A DNA stretch of 64,000 nucleotides from Dyadobacter sp. CY343 (lineage in GTDB: Bacteria; Bacteroidota; Bacteroidia; Cytophagales; Spirosomataceae): assembly GCF_021390335.1 (NCBI RefSeq), contig NZ_JAJUXK010000002.1, forward strand, positions 186,001 to 250,000, in the 5' to 3' direction. Shown piece by piece: positions 1 to 8,518 of the stretch; the stretch's first letter is position 1; every line of letters begins with the position of its first letter. Both the position numbers and the translations under genes were made by a program. Below the pieces are notes generated by a model. The model was not told the DNA's origin, did no database searches, and saw only the letters and a program-made list of their open reading frames with translations.

Positions 1-178
1 CGATGTTTGCCCCGATGTCCAGGATCAGTCCGTCGCCTTTCAGCATTTTGATGAAATAGAGAAATTCCCTTTCATACTTTCCAGCCTCGATGGTTCTGAT
101 AGAATACAGCGAAAAAAGGAAAAGATAGTTCTTGAAAGAGAGCGTTTTCTGCAATAGGTAACGGATAAAATTTTTCAT
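1..178 (-). CDS. FkbM-family methyltransferase, N-terminal fragment
   Basis: Partial gene that runs off the left edge; only the first 59 codons are visible. The start is the ATG at 178 (MKNFIRYLLQ). The fragment reaches a glycine-rich SAM-binding loop, LDIGANI, at its end, and this motif following an N-terminal extension of this kind is typical of FkbM-type methyltransferases, which often decorate surface glycans. It is divergent from the glycan gene at 349. The family call rests on one motif and the genomic context, so the substrate is unknown. Confidence 0.6.
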   Translation of the reverse strand, partial: MKNFIRYLLQKTLSFKNYLFLFSLYSIRTIEAGKYEREFLYFIKMLKGDGLILDIGANI

Positions 179-348
179 AGCAATCGTTGCACCAGGTAAG
201 GAGTTTCACCGCATTTTTCCGTAGAAATAGTTGGCATCTCTAAATTTAATACTTTTAACACATGATTACTACGCGAGTGACATTTCTTCCTTATTTTTAC
301 TAGGAAGAAGCAACCGGAGTTACGCTTTTGTGAACAATTTGTGAATGT

Positions 349-1287
349 ATGTTTAATAAATTACTGAGCTTTTTAATACTGATCCGATATGGTAAGCTGC
401 CGGCGGATCTCAGGTACTTTTACAGACATACTTATTCCTGTCGGCTCAATCAAATCAAGTATTTTTTCCAGGATTATTTATTCAAACCAAAATATAAAAA
501 ACTTTCATTTCAGGGTGAATTCGCGTCTGAATTGCAGTTTGTGTTACCGTTTGCATATTGGCATTATAAAAACGGTACGCTTGCAACGACCAGCAGCTCA
601 AAATTCACAAATGAGCTTTATTTTTTTTCTCCAAAACACAGCGAGGAATACGATATCCGCACCGAAGAAGGCAATAAGAATTTCGAAATGCCGCGTATTT
701 TGTACAGCCAGGATTACAATATGAAAAAGTGGCTGGCTGTTCCTTTAAAAGAACATTATCAAAATAACATATATGTGTACGATAAGCCCATATTGATCAT
801 CGCCAATCGGTATAATATGGAATGGGACGGGCCGCCGATTAGTTTTTACAGTATTGAATTGCTCGAATATCTATTTAAAGAATTATCGGATAAATACACG
901 ATTATTTATAACCGTCCACGCCCGCAGCATATTACCATGGACAATAGCGAAATCTACGATCTGGGTGAATATGATTGGCTGGAAGAAACGTATCCGAATG
1001 TGATCCTGATGGAAAATCTCTATAAGGAAAACAAGGGTAAGGCTAACAATTTCAATCACTTGCAGCTCATGGTGTACGCTAATGCGAGCAAATTTATTTC
1101 CATTCACGGGGGTACAGCCACGCTGGCAAGTTATTTTGGCGGAACAAATCTGATCCTTTCCAAGAAGGGGCCGGAGCATCATTTTAAATGCTATGAAAAG
1201 TTGTACCCGCAATTTTCCGGCGCGAAGATCCTTCATGCGAAAACTGACGATGAAGTAAAGCAATATGTAAATGAATACTTCGTCTGA
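349..1287 (+). CDS. Unrecognised protein of the glycan locus, possibly a glycosyltransferase
   Basis: 312 aa, no signal peptide and no clear membrane segment; rich in Tyr, Phe and Lys. I do not recognise the family. Near the C-terminus (about residues 248-275) it has SIHGGTATLASYFGG followed by NLILSKKGPEHH. Such a Gly-rich turn after a beta strand is seen in the nucleotide-sugar half of GT-B glycosyltransferases, and the LIIANRYN stretch (about 150) could be the start of that half. It ends 6 bp before the GT4 gene at 1294, so the two are probably co-transcribed. A role in glycan assembly is inferred from position only. Confidence 0.6.
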   Translation: MFNKLLSFLILIRYGKLPADLRYFYRHTYSCRLNQIKYFFQDYLFKPKYKKLSFQGEFASELQFVLPFAYWHYKNGTLATTSSSKFTNELYFFSPKHSEEYDIRTEEGNKNFEMPRILYSQDYNMKKWLAVPLKEHYQNNIYVYDKPILIIANRYNMEWDGPPISFYSIELLEYLFKELSDKYTIIYNRPRPQHITMDNSEIYDLGEYDWLEETYPNVILMENLYKENKGKANNFNHLQLMVYANASKFISIHGGTATLASYFGGTNLILSKKGPEHHFKCYEKLYPQFSGAKILHAKTDDEVKQYVNEYFV

Positions 1288-1293
1288 CGTACC

Positions 1294-2499
1294 ATGAAAC
1301 TGAAAGGAAAAGATATCATTGTTTTTGGTTTACCGAGGTTTGATTCCAAAATCGAATCGACCAATTACACCGTTGCAAAAATGCTCGCGCGGGACAACCG
1401 GGTTTTTTATGTAGAGCATCCTTTCACGATCAAGGACTATATGCGGCTGCGAAAAGGACCCGAGATTGCGAAAAGGAAAGGCTACTTTGATGTAACAAAT
1501 GATGCAGTGATCGATACGGATATTGCTGAGTTCAAGGTAATTGTCCCACCAGTGTTACTATCAATCAACTTTCTGCCGGAAGGTAAACTGTTTCGGACGC
1601 TGCTGAAAATCAATGAAGCATTGATCCGGGCGAAGCTGAAAAGGGTGATTAAGAAATATCGGATCAAGGATTTTATCTATATCAATTCCTTCAATTTCCA
1701 TTATCCAAACCTGATTGAAGGATTAGCTCCGAAACTAACTGCCTACTATTGCGTAGATCCGATTGTGGTTCCGTTTGATGCGCGGCATGGAGGCATATCA
1801 GAAAACGAACTTCTCAAAAAAAGTGATTTGGTATTCTGTACCAGCCGACAGCTGTATAACAACAGTAAGTTGCTGAATACCAACACATACTTTGTTCCAA
1901 ATGCGGCGGATATCCGGCACAGCCAGAAAGCGCTGGACCCGGATTTGCCAGTTGCTTCGGTTTTAAAAGATATTCCTAAACCGGTAATCGGCTACTTTGG
2001 AAATATCGAGCGACGAATGGATTATGAGATGCTGGAAAAGATTATTCGCCAAAACCCGGACAAAAGTTTCGTTTTCGTCGGACCGCAGGATAAGTCTTAT
2101 ATTCCCGATTGGTTTTTCAATACCCCCCATGTTTACTCAACAGGCAGCGTTCCTTACTCCGAAATGCCTGCCGTTATCAAGGGATTTGATGTAGCGTTGC
2201 TGCCTTTCAAACGCGATGAAGTGAGCGCAACTATTTTCCCGTTGAAGCTTTTTGAATACCTGGGAGCAGGTAAGCCGCTGGTTTCCATTAATTTCAATGA
2301 CGATCTAAGAGAATTTACAGGCGATTCCGTCGCTTTTTGCACCGATGCAGATTCGTTTACCGAAGCGATCGAAGATGCATTGCATAATGATAGTGAAGAA
2401 AAAAGGCAGCGCAGGATTCAGATTGCGGCGGATAATACCTGGGAAAAAAGGGTAGACCAGATAGCGGAATTGCTCGCTAATGCATTCAGCAATAAGTAA
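1294..2499 (+). CDS. Glycosyltransferase, GT4-like (GT-B fold)
   Basis: 401 aa cytoplasmic enzyme predicted to transfer a sugar from an activated donor to a growing surface glycan. The C-terminal half carries the GT4 hallmarks: a fold-start strand YFGNIERRMDYE (about 234-245), a FVFVGP strand (about 260), and the donor-binding segment around residues 303-335 with IFPLKLFEYLGAGKPLVS, which contains the conserved Glu and the G-KP turn. The N-terminal half resembles TuaH/WsaF-type transferases. It lies 6 bp after the preceding gene and converges with the GT2 gene ending at 2501. Donor and acceptor cannot be told from sequence. Confidence 0.85.
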   Translation: MKLKGKDIIVFGLPRFDSKIESTNYTVAKMLARDNRVFYVEHPFTIKDYMRLRKGPEIAKRKGYFDVTNDAVIDTDIAEFKVIVPPVLLSINFLPEGKLFRTLLKINEALIRAKLKRVIKKYRIKDFIYINSFNFHYPNLIEGLAPKLTAYYCVDPIVVPFDARHGGISENELLKKSDLVFCTSRQLYNNSKLLNTNTYFVPNAADIRHSQKALDPDLPVASVLKDIPKPVIGYFGNIERRMDYEMLEKIIRQNPDKSFVFVGPQDKSYIPDWFFNTPHVYSTGSVPYSEMPAVIKGFDVALLPFKRDEVSATIFPLKLFEYLGAGKPLVSINFNDDLREFTGDSVAFCTDADSFTEAIEDALHNDSEEKRQRRIQIAADNTWEKRVDQIAELLANAFSNK

Positions 2500-2500
2500 T

Positions 2501-3352
2501 TCAGAGCTTTTCGATTTCCTTCGGCGCTTTTGAATGCAGATTGAAGAACAGCCCTTTAATTTCTTTTACCACCCGCTTCGTAAAAAGACTAAAAAAGCTT
2601 CCGTCTCTTTTCAATGTACGCGCGCCAGTCCAGGCCCGCGCGCTGTTTGACTTTACTTGTTTGATTTTTCCGTAACTCATTAGTGCATAGGCCAATCGGC
2701 CATCTTCGCCCCGCACGTTTTTCATGACGAAGCCAATTTTCAATGCATATTCACGCACAAATCCCATACTGATCCCGTAAGTATTGAGGTAGGGGCGGTT
2801 GAGGTGGCGGTATTCGGCGATCACATCTTTGGCTGTTTCCAAAACCGACAGTTGCCAGCGCGAATAGCCTTCTTCGCTGATAAATGAATACCTCCCGTAA
2901 ACACAAACTACGCTGGGCTGGGTAAGTACTTTCAGCATTTCGTCCATCCAGCAATTCGGGTAAAAACAATCGGCATCGGCGAGGAGAATGTATTTGCCTT
3001 TTGCATTTTCAAGTCCCAACTGTCGCGCCGGGCCCGGTCCCTGAATGGGTTGAAAAACGGTTCTTACATGCAGGGAATCAATGGTTTGCTGCGTTTTGTC
3101 GGTCGAGTTATTGTTGACAACCAGAATTTCGAATGGGGTAACAGTTGCCATCGCCGCTAACGTCGCTACGCATCTCAGCAGGTTGACTTCCTCATTCCAG
3201 GCCGCGATCATGACGGTCACGAGTGGGTTGGAAGACTGTTTTTGGTCCAGCCTCTGGTTTATTTCATCGAAAACAGTCGCCGGGATCTGCTCGAATGCAG
3301 TGTAGGGATAATTGTATTTTTCGAGCCAGTCCGGGTTTTTAAAAAATGACAT
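2501..3352 (-). CDS. Glycosyltransferase family 2
   Basis: 283 aa GT-A fold enzyme. Visible motifs are the N-terminal nucleotide-binding strand VTVMIAAWNEE (about 44-54), VVNNNSTDKT (about 79-88), and the metal-binding DXD equivalent LLADADCFYP (about 121-130). A QPIQGPGPARQLGLENAKG segment precedes the DXD, as in many GT2 proteins. There are no membrane helices, so it probably works at the cytoplasmic face. It is the last gene of the long minus-strand run that starts at 10209, 35 bp after the flippase gene. Confidence 0.88.
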   Translation of the reverse strand: MSFFKNPDWLEKYNYPYTAFEQIPATVFDEINQRLDQKQSSNPLVTVMIAAWNEEVNLLRCVATLAAMATVTPFEILVVNNNSTDKTQQTIDSLHVRTVFQPIQGPGPARQLGLENAKGKYILLADADCFYPNCWMDEMLKVLTQPSVVCVYGRYSFISEEGYSRWQLSVLETAKDVIAEYRHLNRPYLNTYGISMGFVREYALKIGFVMKNVRGEDGRLAYALMSYGKIKQVKSNSARAWTGARTLKRDGSFFSLFTKRVVKEIKGLFFNLHSKAPKEIEKL

Positions 3353-3387
3353 TTGAATCGACTTATGATGTTGATCAGTATTGGAAA

Positions 3388-4731
3388 TCAGGTTAGCCTC
3401 GGCTTGATGTATTTGACAAAAAACTCGGGATAAAACCGGTAAGCGTAAACGAAAGTGTTGAGAATGTTGACGTTAAGTATCCGGTTCAATATCGTTTGTG
3501 AGATTGCGAAATTGAAAATGTTGGAAATCAAAGTCGCATAAGCCGCCCCCATTACGCCCATTCTGGTGATCAGAATATAGTTAAGTCCAAGGTTGGTGAT
3601 TGCGCTCAGGAGTACCAGTGAAAAGGTGATTTTCGGTCTGCCGATCGAATCGAGAATGGTACCGAATTGTCTTCCAAACGGGATCAGTACGCAATATAAA
3701 ACGGTCACTTTCAGGATCGGGATTGTTTCGGTGTACTTGTCGCCGGCGATAAAACTCACTACAAAATCCGGAAAAAGAAACAGGAAAAGCAGTGCCGGGA
3801 TGAGTATGGCGAGAATGGTACCGACCGATTTTTCGTACAAATATTTAATAGCAGCTTCCCCCTCCGTAGCCAGCCGGCGCGCACTTTGCGGAAACACGAT
3901 CACGGCGATCGCATTGGTAGGAATATCGACCAGGTTCATAATGCGAACTGCGATATTGAATGCACCAGAAGCCGCCGGCGAAAGCAGCGAACCGAGCATC
4001 ATCTGGTCAATCGTGCTCGAAAGAATGGAGCCTATTGACGTACCGAATGCATATTTGCCGTAATTCAATAGTTTCCTGACCCACTCTCCGGTTACCTGCA
4101 AAGTGAAAGTCAGCAGGTCTTTTACAAAATAATATTCCAGTAAAATAGCCAGAAACAAGGCAACCGCCTGCACGTACACGAGCTGTACCAGCTTTATCTG
4201 AAAGTCAAAAATGAAGCAAAAAAGCAGAAAGCAAAAGAATACGCCGGATTTTAAGAAGTTCGTGAAGAAAATTCCATTGAACCGGAAATTGGCCTGTTCC
4301 ATCCAGTGAAATTGTGATAGAATACCTGAAAACAGGTAAACAATGCTGTAAACCCAGAACAGCGGAATGATCTCCTCTGAATTCCAGATCCTGCCTAAAT
4401 AAGTCGCCAGCAACAAGTTAACCAGAATGCAAAGCACAGTAAGCCCGCCGCTGAGCGCGAAAGAAGCGGAAAGAATCTTGTTATGTTCTTTGGCGTCACT
4501 GAACGAAAGATATTTGATCAATGCATTCTGTATCAGTCCGCTGCGTACCATTTCGAAAATGGTGGTAGTAGCCGCGAAAAGTGTCCACACACCGAATGAA
4601 TGCTTGTCGAGCATTCTTACCAGCAAATAAAATCCCCCAAAACCGAACAAGACACCCGTCAGGTTTTGCAGGACATTGATAAATCCCGATTTCAGCCAAT
4701 ACTGGTCATTTCCATTTTTTTCACTTGCCAT
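3388..4731 (-). CDS. Polysaccharide flippase, Wzx/MVF type
   Basis: 447 aa integral membrane protein with about 12-14 hydrophobic helices spread along its length, beginning near residue 20. Arrangement and size fit the oligosaccharide flippase branch (Wzx/RfbX) of the MOP superfamily, which moves lipid-linked glycan repeat units across the inner membrane. The segment with SPAASGAFNIAVRIMNLVD (about 255-273) is a typical MVF-family loop and helix. Gene neighbours are glycosyltransferases on both sides with 15 and 35 bp gaps. The transported glycan is unknown. Confidence 0.87.
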   Translation of the reverse strand: MASEKNGNDQYWLKSGFINVLQNLTGVLFGFGGFYLLVRMLDKHSFGVWTLFAATTTIFEMVRSGLIQNALIKYLSFSDAKEHNKILSASFALSGGLTVLCILVNLLLATYLGRIWNSEEIIPLFWVYSIVYLFSGILSQFHWMEQANFRFNGIFFTNFLKSGVFFCFLLFCFIFDFQIKLVQLVYVQAVALFLAILLEYYFVKDLLTFTLQVTGEWVRKLLNYGKYAFGTSIGSILSSTIDQMMLGSLLSPAASGAFNIAVRIMNLVDIPTNAIAVIVFPQSARRLATEGEAAIKYLYEKSVGTILAILIPALLFLFLFPDFVVSFIAGDKYTETIPILKVTVLYCVLIPFGRQFGTILDSIGRPKITFSLVLLSAITNLGLNYILITRMGVMGAAYATLISNIFNFAISQTILNRILNVNILNTFVYAYRFYPEFFVKYIKPRLT

Positions 4732-4746
4732 GGTACCGGGCTGACG

Positions 4747-5508
4747 CTAGGAGGTCAGATAGTCGTAATTAAATTTTACATGCCGGTACAAATGCCGGGA
4801 CATGGTAACGAAAGGATTTTCAGTTTCCCGCCAGAAATTTCGCCTTACCGTGCTCGGTTCAGCAGAAGAGTTCACCTGGTCGAACAGGGTGGTATATTCC
4901 TCAAAAAACAGGCCCTTACCTTTGTTTTTCAAAACCGACATCATCATTTTGTACTCGGTCACTTCCACTTTCAAGCCTTCTGGATAGCGGCCGAACCTTT
5001 GGAAAAAGGTGGTTCTGCGCAAATGCGGGTGGTCGCTGTAATAGTAAAATTTCTTGTAGCCGGGATTGCCGATTTTGAAGATCATATCCGAAAATCCGTC
5101 TTTGTAGGGTTTCAGATAAGGATATTTGAAATAGGCATAAAACCGGACAAAATCCAGCTCCTTCCGCTCCTGCATGAAACCAAAAGCTTTGGCCAGGTTT
5201 GTTGGAAAAATGGTTTGCGGCACAAAATCCTCCTGCACATACAAAGTATAAGGCGTGCCCACCGCGTCCTGGCCTTTATTGATATTATTCCCCAAACCCT
5301 TGTTCTTCGGCGTGGTTACCAGCTGAAAAGTGTATTTGCTTTTGAGGGAATTGATATAGTCGATATGCTCCTGCTTGCTGCCGTCGTCGGACACAACTAT
5401 ATTTCCGAAACTGCAACCCAAATCGGCGAAGTTTTTCAATAGCCTTTCGAGCGAAGTGCTTCGGTTATAATGCGTTACGAGTAAAGTTATTTCATCAAAA
5501 CTATGCAT
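4747..5508 (-). CDS. Glycosyltransferase family 2
   Basis: 253 aa. N-terminal strand ITLLVTHYNRSTSLERLL (about 7-24), then IVVSDDGSKQE (about 37-47), KNKGLGNNINKGQD (about 69-82) and LYVQEDFVP (about 88-96), which takes the place of the DXD. These are GT2 features. The protein is soluble. It sits 11 bp downstream of the GT8 gene and 15 bp upstream of the flippase, so it belongs to the same unit. Sugar specificity is unknown. Confidence 0.85.
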   Translation of the reverse strand: MHSFDEITLLVTHYNRSTSLERLLKNFADLGCSFGNIVVSDDGSKQEHIDYINSLKSKYTFQLVTTPKNKGLGNNINKGQDAVGTPYTLYVQEDFVPQTIFPTNLAKAFGFMQERKELDFVRFYAYFKYPYLKPYKDGFSDMIFKIGNPGYKKFYYYSDHPHLRRTTFFQRFGRYPEGLKVEVTEYKMMMSVLKNKGKGLFFEEYTTLFDQVNSSAEPSTVRRNFWRETENPFVTMSRHLYRHVKFNYDYLTS

Positions 5509-5519
5509 CTGAAAGTGTT

Positions 5520-6410
5520 CTATTTGAGATATCCCGAAACAATTTTTCTCAGTTTGTTATAGGCTTTTCTGCTCAGCCTCACCCAGTCTGGAACAGGCTT
5601 GTGGTCTTTCCACGGCGTCATTCTCAGGTATTTGTAAAACTGGTCTTTGTAAGCCGGGTTACAATTGTAAGACTGGAATATCGGTTTGATATCGAGATAG
5701 TGGATCAGCCAGGGATCTTCAATTTCGAGCACCGCGAATGTATTCCAGCGCTGGTCCAAAATGACCCATTGATTTGCCAGAGCCACATTCAGACCATATT
5801 GATCAGGGAAACTGGCCGACGCGATGTTGTCAAAAATAGTCTGGATAATTTTGTTCGAAAGGTCGCCCGCTCTCCATTTGATAGGATCCAAAAGCAACAT
5901 ACCTGCATTGAAATAGGGGGTGTCGGGCGCAAAACCTAGCTCTTTATAGTTGGGAACACCACCCCATTCGCTGGCAAAAATCTTCGCAAGATCGGGCACT
6001 GCCGCAAAGAGTTTGTCACCGAGGTCAATGTGCCAGAGTTTTGAGATATCCTCGATCAAAAGCATGTCCACATCCAGATAAAGCATTTTTGTAGTCTCTT
6101 TCGGGATGATATAAGGTGCAAAAAGCCGCAGGTAAGTAGTGATCGGGAAGGCAGATTTATCTACCGGAATCTTCACATTAGGCGGAATTACATCATTGGT
6201 CTTATGCCAGTACATCGTCGTCACCGCCGGATTACTGGACGCGAGTATCTTCTTTTTACTGGATGCCGAAATGCCGTCATCGATAATGTACAATGCGATT
6301 TTTTCGTGCGTCTTGTGATTCATCTCGATGGATTTGATCAGCGCGCCCAGCAGTATTGCGTAGTGGTTATCGGTAGCAACTACAATGGTAATCGTGTCTT
6401 TCATGCTCAT
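5520..6410 (-). CDS. Glycosyltransferase family 8
   Basis: 296 aa, related to LPS glucosyl/galactosyltransferases (WaaJ/RfaJ-like, Gly_transf_8). Diagnostic features are the N-terminal VVATDNHYAILLGALIKSI (about 10-28), the DXD motif in KMLYLDVDMLLIEDI (DVD at 113-115), YFNAGMLLLD (about 160) with DQYGLNVAL, and the late HYLDIKPI. The ATG at 6410 is used; a second ATG two codons later is equally possible. The gene is 29 bp downstream of the acyltransferase gene and 11 bp upstream of a GT2 gene. Confidence 0.88.
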   Translation of the reverse strand: MSMKDTITIVVATDNHYAILLGALIKSIEMNHKTHEKIALYIIDDGISASSKKKILASSNPAVTTMYWHKTNDVIPPNVKIPVDKSAFPITTYLRLFAPYIIPKETTKMLYLDVDMLLIEDISKLWHIDLGDKLFAAVPDLAKIFASEWGGVPNYKELGFAPDTPYFNAGMLLLDPIKWRAGDLSNKIIQTIFDNIASASFPDQYGLNVALANQWVILDQRWNTFAVLEIEDPWLIHYLDIKPIFQSYNCNPAYKDQFYKYLRMTPWKDHKPVPDWVRLSRKAYNKLRKIVSGYLK

Positions 6411-6439
6411 ACTTTCGATGTTATAATTCTGGCTGATTA

Positions 6440-7567
6440 TTAGGGTGTTTTCAATTCGGGCGACGCTACATTTCTAGCTGCTTTCGGTTTCGACTTATAC
6501 GCAAACCGCATTTCTATGTGCTTGTAAGTCCAGGCTGAGAAGATGTAGATGATCAGGAAATTCAGTATAAATAGGTAAGAGTAAGCGGTTTCGGGAAATT
6601 TAAGTACCCTGATAAACACCACGTTGAACAGGCTGATCATCAGCGCGTGACACATATAAATAGAGTAGGAGTATCTGCCCAGATTATGGAGCAGCGGGAT
6701 ACTTTTCATCAAACCTGAAATGCGCCCTTTTTCGAATGCAAAAATGTAGATCGAGACAAAAAATAATGCTTCGTAAACAAAACCGATCTCTTTCAAAACC
6801 TCTCCCCAGTTGATCATAACCACTATTACGGCCACAGTTATTATTTCAAGGAATGTAAACAGCGTGGAAGGTAATGTCGAAACGTTGTTGTAAGTAAGCC
6901 GGAAGAAGTTCACGCAAAGCGCGCCAAGGAAAAAGCCGATCGCGCCTCTTAAAAAACCATAATCAAAAGTAAAGTCGATCTTGAAACCGGTCTGAACAGA
7001 AATCAGCCAGATGCTTGCCAGAATCACTACCAGTGCGTAAAACCAATTTTTTATTTTACCCGCACCTACTATAAATACGCACAATGTGAGGAGTGCAAAT
7101 ACAATATAGGATACCATTTCCGCGCTGATGGACCAGCTTGGGATATTCCAGCTTACGTCTTTCGGATCGAAAACGGGAGTGGAGTTGAGCAGAAAAAGGG
7201 AGGTAATGAAGGTGTAAATGTTGTTGTCGGGATCGTTCGGGTTGTTGACTTTTACATAAGCTGTGATCATTTTCTTGCCGAATTCAATTATCACAAAAGC
7301 CAGCAGCATGAAAAGATGCAGCGGGTAGATCCGCAGAAAGCGTTTTTTGAGAAATAATTTTACTTCGCTGACAGAGGATATTGCTTGGTAACTGTATGCA
7401 ATTACAAATCCGCTGAGCACGAAGAAAAAATCCACAAACATATCCGAGTTCGCGATGAAGCTGTTGTTGATGATCGGCGTCGCTGCGAATGGGGCCAGAT
7501 GGAAAAGGAAAACCAATGACGCAAACAAGCCCCGGAAAATGTCAAGTACCTCAAACCTGTGCTTCAT
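6440..7567 (-). CDS. Acyltransferase 3 family membrane protein (OafA/YrhL type)
   Basis: 375 aa, about ten transmembrane helices. The N-terminus has FEVLDIFRGLFASLVFLFHL, with the conserved Arg and the His (residue 23) expected of acyltransferase-3 enzymes that O-acylate surface sugars. The ATG at 7567 is preferred; an in-frame TTG at 7573 would overlap the previous gene. The ATG lies only 2 bp beyond the stop of the HATPase gene at 7570, so translation is probably coupled. The C-terminal tail after the last helix is basic. Its place in a glycan operon supports O-acetylation of the product. Confidence 0.85.
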   Translation of the reverse strand: MKHRFEVLDIFRGLFASLVFLFHLAPFAATPIINNSFIANSDMFVDFFFVLSGFVIAYSYQAISSVSEVKLFLKKRFLRIYPLHLFMLLAFVIIEFGKKMITAYVKVNNPNDPDNNIYTFITSLFLLNSTPVFDPKDVSWNIPSWSISAEMVSYIVFALLTLCVFIVGAGKIKNWFYALVVILASIWLISVQTGFKIDFTFDYGFLRGAIGFFLGALCVNFFRLTYNNVSTLPSTLFTFLEIITVAVIVVMINWGEVLKEIGFVYEALFFVSIYIFAFEKGRISGLMKSIPLLHNLGRYSYSIYMCHALMISLFNVVFIRVLKFPETAYSYLFILNFLIIYIFSAWTYKHIEMRFAYKSKPKAARNVASPELKTP

Positions 7568-7569
7568 CG

Positions 7570-8145
7570 TCAATTATTTTTCAAATTAAATACACACCTG
7601 AACCGGTTTATCCCACGCTGGGCGTCGTATTCATATTCAAATTCGTCTGCTGCTTTGGCCAGGATCAGCAGGCCAAAATGTTCGTTCAGAGTAGCGGAGA
7701 CCGGCGGTAATGCGCCGTCACCTATTTCTTTTACTGAAAAAACTGCATTCGTTTTACTGGTCGAAGTCAGCAAAAGCGACTCGACCCCATTCTGATAGAT
7801 CTGAAAATTGACCGGCAGGACAGCTCCTTCCAGCGGCCAGCTAATGTGCTTCTGACCATCGGGTTCTGCGAGCCTCAGCGGAAGTCCAACATCTTCTTTT
7901 TCCAGTATGAGACTTTTTGCGTCATTTTTAATGGAAAGTGTACATTCGTCAACCCCCGAATGCTTGATCGCATTGGTCAGCATTTCCGTTACCACCCATT
8001 TAAACCGCGACCTGATCTCAGGAGTAACTCCTCCGGAGATCATTTCATCGTTGCCCACATAATCCATACACCGGTTCAACATGTCTGAAATTTCCTGGCG
8101 ATTGCATTTAAAAACTTTCTCAAACTTGTTATTCGGCTCCCTCAT
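7570..8145 (-). CDS. HATPase-domain protein, RsbW-like partner-switch kinase or decoy
   Basis: 191 aa. An N-box VVTEMLTNAIKHSG is clear (Glu54, Asn58). The following ATP-binding motifs are weaker: the G1 box reads EDVGLP where DxGxG is expected, and the second glycine motif reads FGLLILAKAAD. About 60 residues between them do not look like a normal ATP lid. RsbW/SpoIIAB-type proteins phosphorylate a STAS protein and hold a target; the STAS gene is 28 bp upstream and the PP2C gene next to it. No sigma factor is nearby, so the target is unknown. Kinase activity is uncertain. Confidence 0.75.
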   Translation of the reverse strand: MREPNNKFEKVFKCNRQEISDMLNRCMDYVGNDEMISGGVTPEIRSRFKWVVTEMLTNAIKHSGVDECTLSIKNDAKSLILEKEDVGLPLRLAEPDGQKHISWPLEGAVLPVNFQIYQNGVESLLLTSTSKTNAVFSVKEIGDGALPPVSATLNEHFGLLILAKAADEFEYEYDAQRGINRFRCVFNLKNN

Positions 8146-8173
8146 GCTCTGTTTTTAAACGTTTCACCACCGA

Positions 8174-8512
8174 TTAACTTAGCGTTTCCATCGCCTGCTC
8201 GTGGTCCTTGAAAATCCGGAATACCTTGTCCATTCTGATCAGCGTCAACAAGTTATGTACATCTGGTTTCAGCGCGACCAGGTAAATATCGATGCTTCTT
8301 GGCAGTCCGTATTTGAGCGCGACCACCAGGCTTCCCAAAAATGAGCTGTCTATATAATTCACATTTTCAAAGCTCACCACGATCAGTTTTGCACCGTTCA
8401 CCATCATGGTGATCATTTCCTCTTTGAACTGGTCTGCATTGGTCAGGTTGGCTTCTACTGCTAAAATGGTGGCCTGAACAACGCCGTTAACTTCTTTTGT
8501 ACTTAGGATCAT
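8174..8512 (-). CDS. STAS-domain protein, anti-sigma-factor-antagonist type
   Basis: 112 aa single STAS domain like SpoIIAA/RsbV. The phosphorylation helix reads NYIDSSFLGSL, with Asp55 and Ser56/Ser57; one of these serines is the expected site of reversible phosphorylation. It would be phosphorylated by the HATPase protein encoded next and dephosphorylated by the PP2C protein encoded 6 bp upstream. The unphosphorylated form would bind a target or free one. The set of three is a complete partner-switching module. Confidence 0.87.
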   Translation of the reverse strand: MILSTKEVNGVVQATILAVEANLTNADQFKEEMITMMVNGAKLIVVSFENVNYIDSSFLGSLVVALKYGLPRSIDIYLVALKPDVHNLLTLIRMDKVFRIFKDHEQAMETLS

Positions 8513-8518
8513 AGTAAC

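Noticed and set aside
4600-5442. 280-aa plus-strand ORF antisense to the flippase and GT2 genes
   Set aside because: It lies fully over two well-recognised genes on the other strand, has no domain, and its sequence is a shadow of their codon use.
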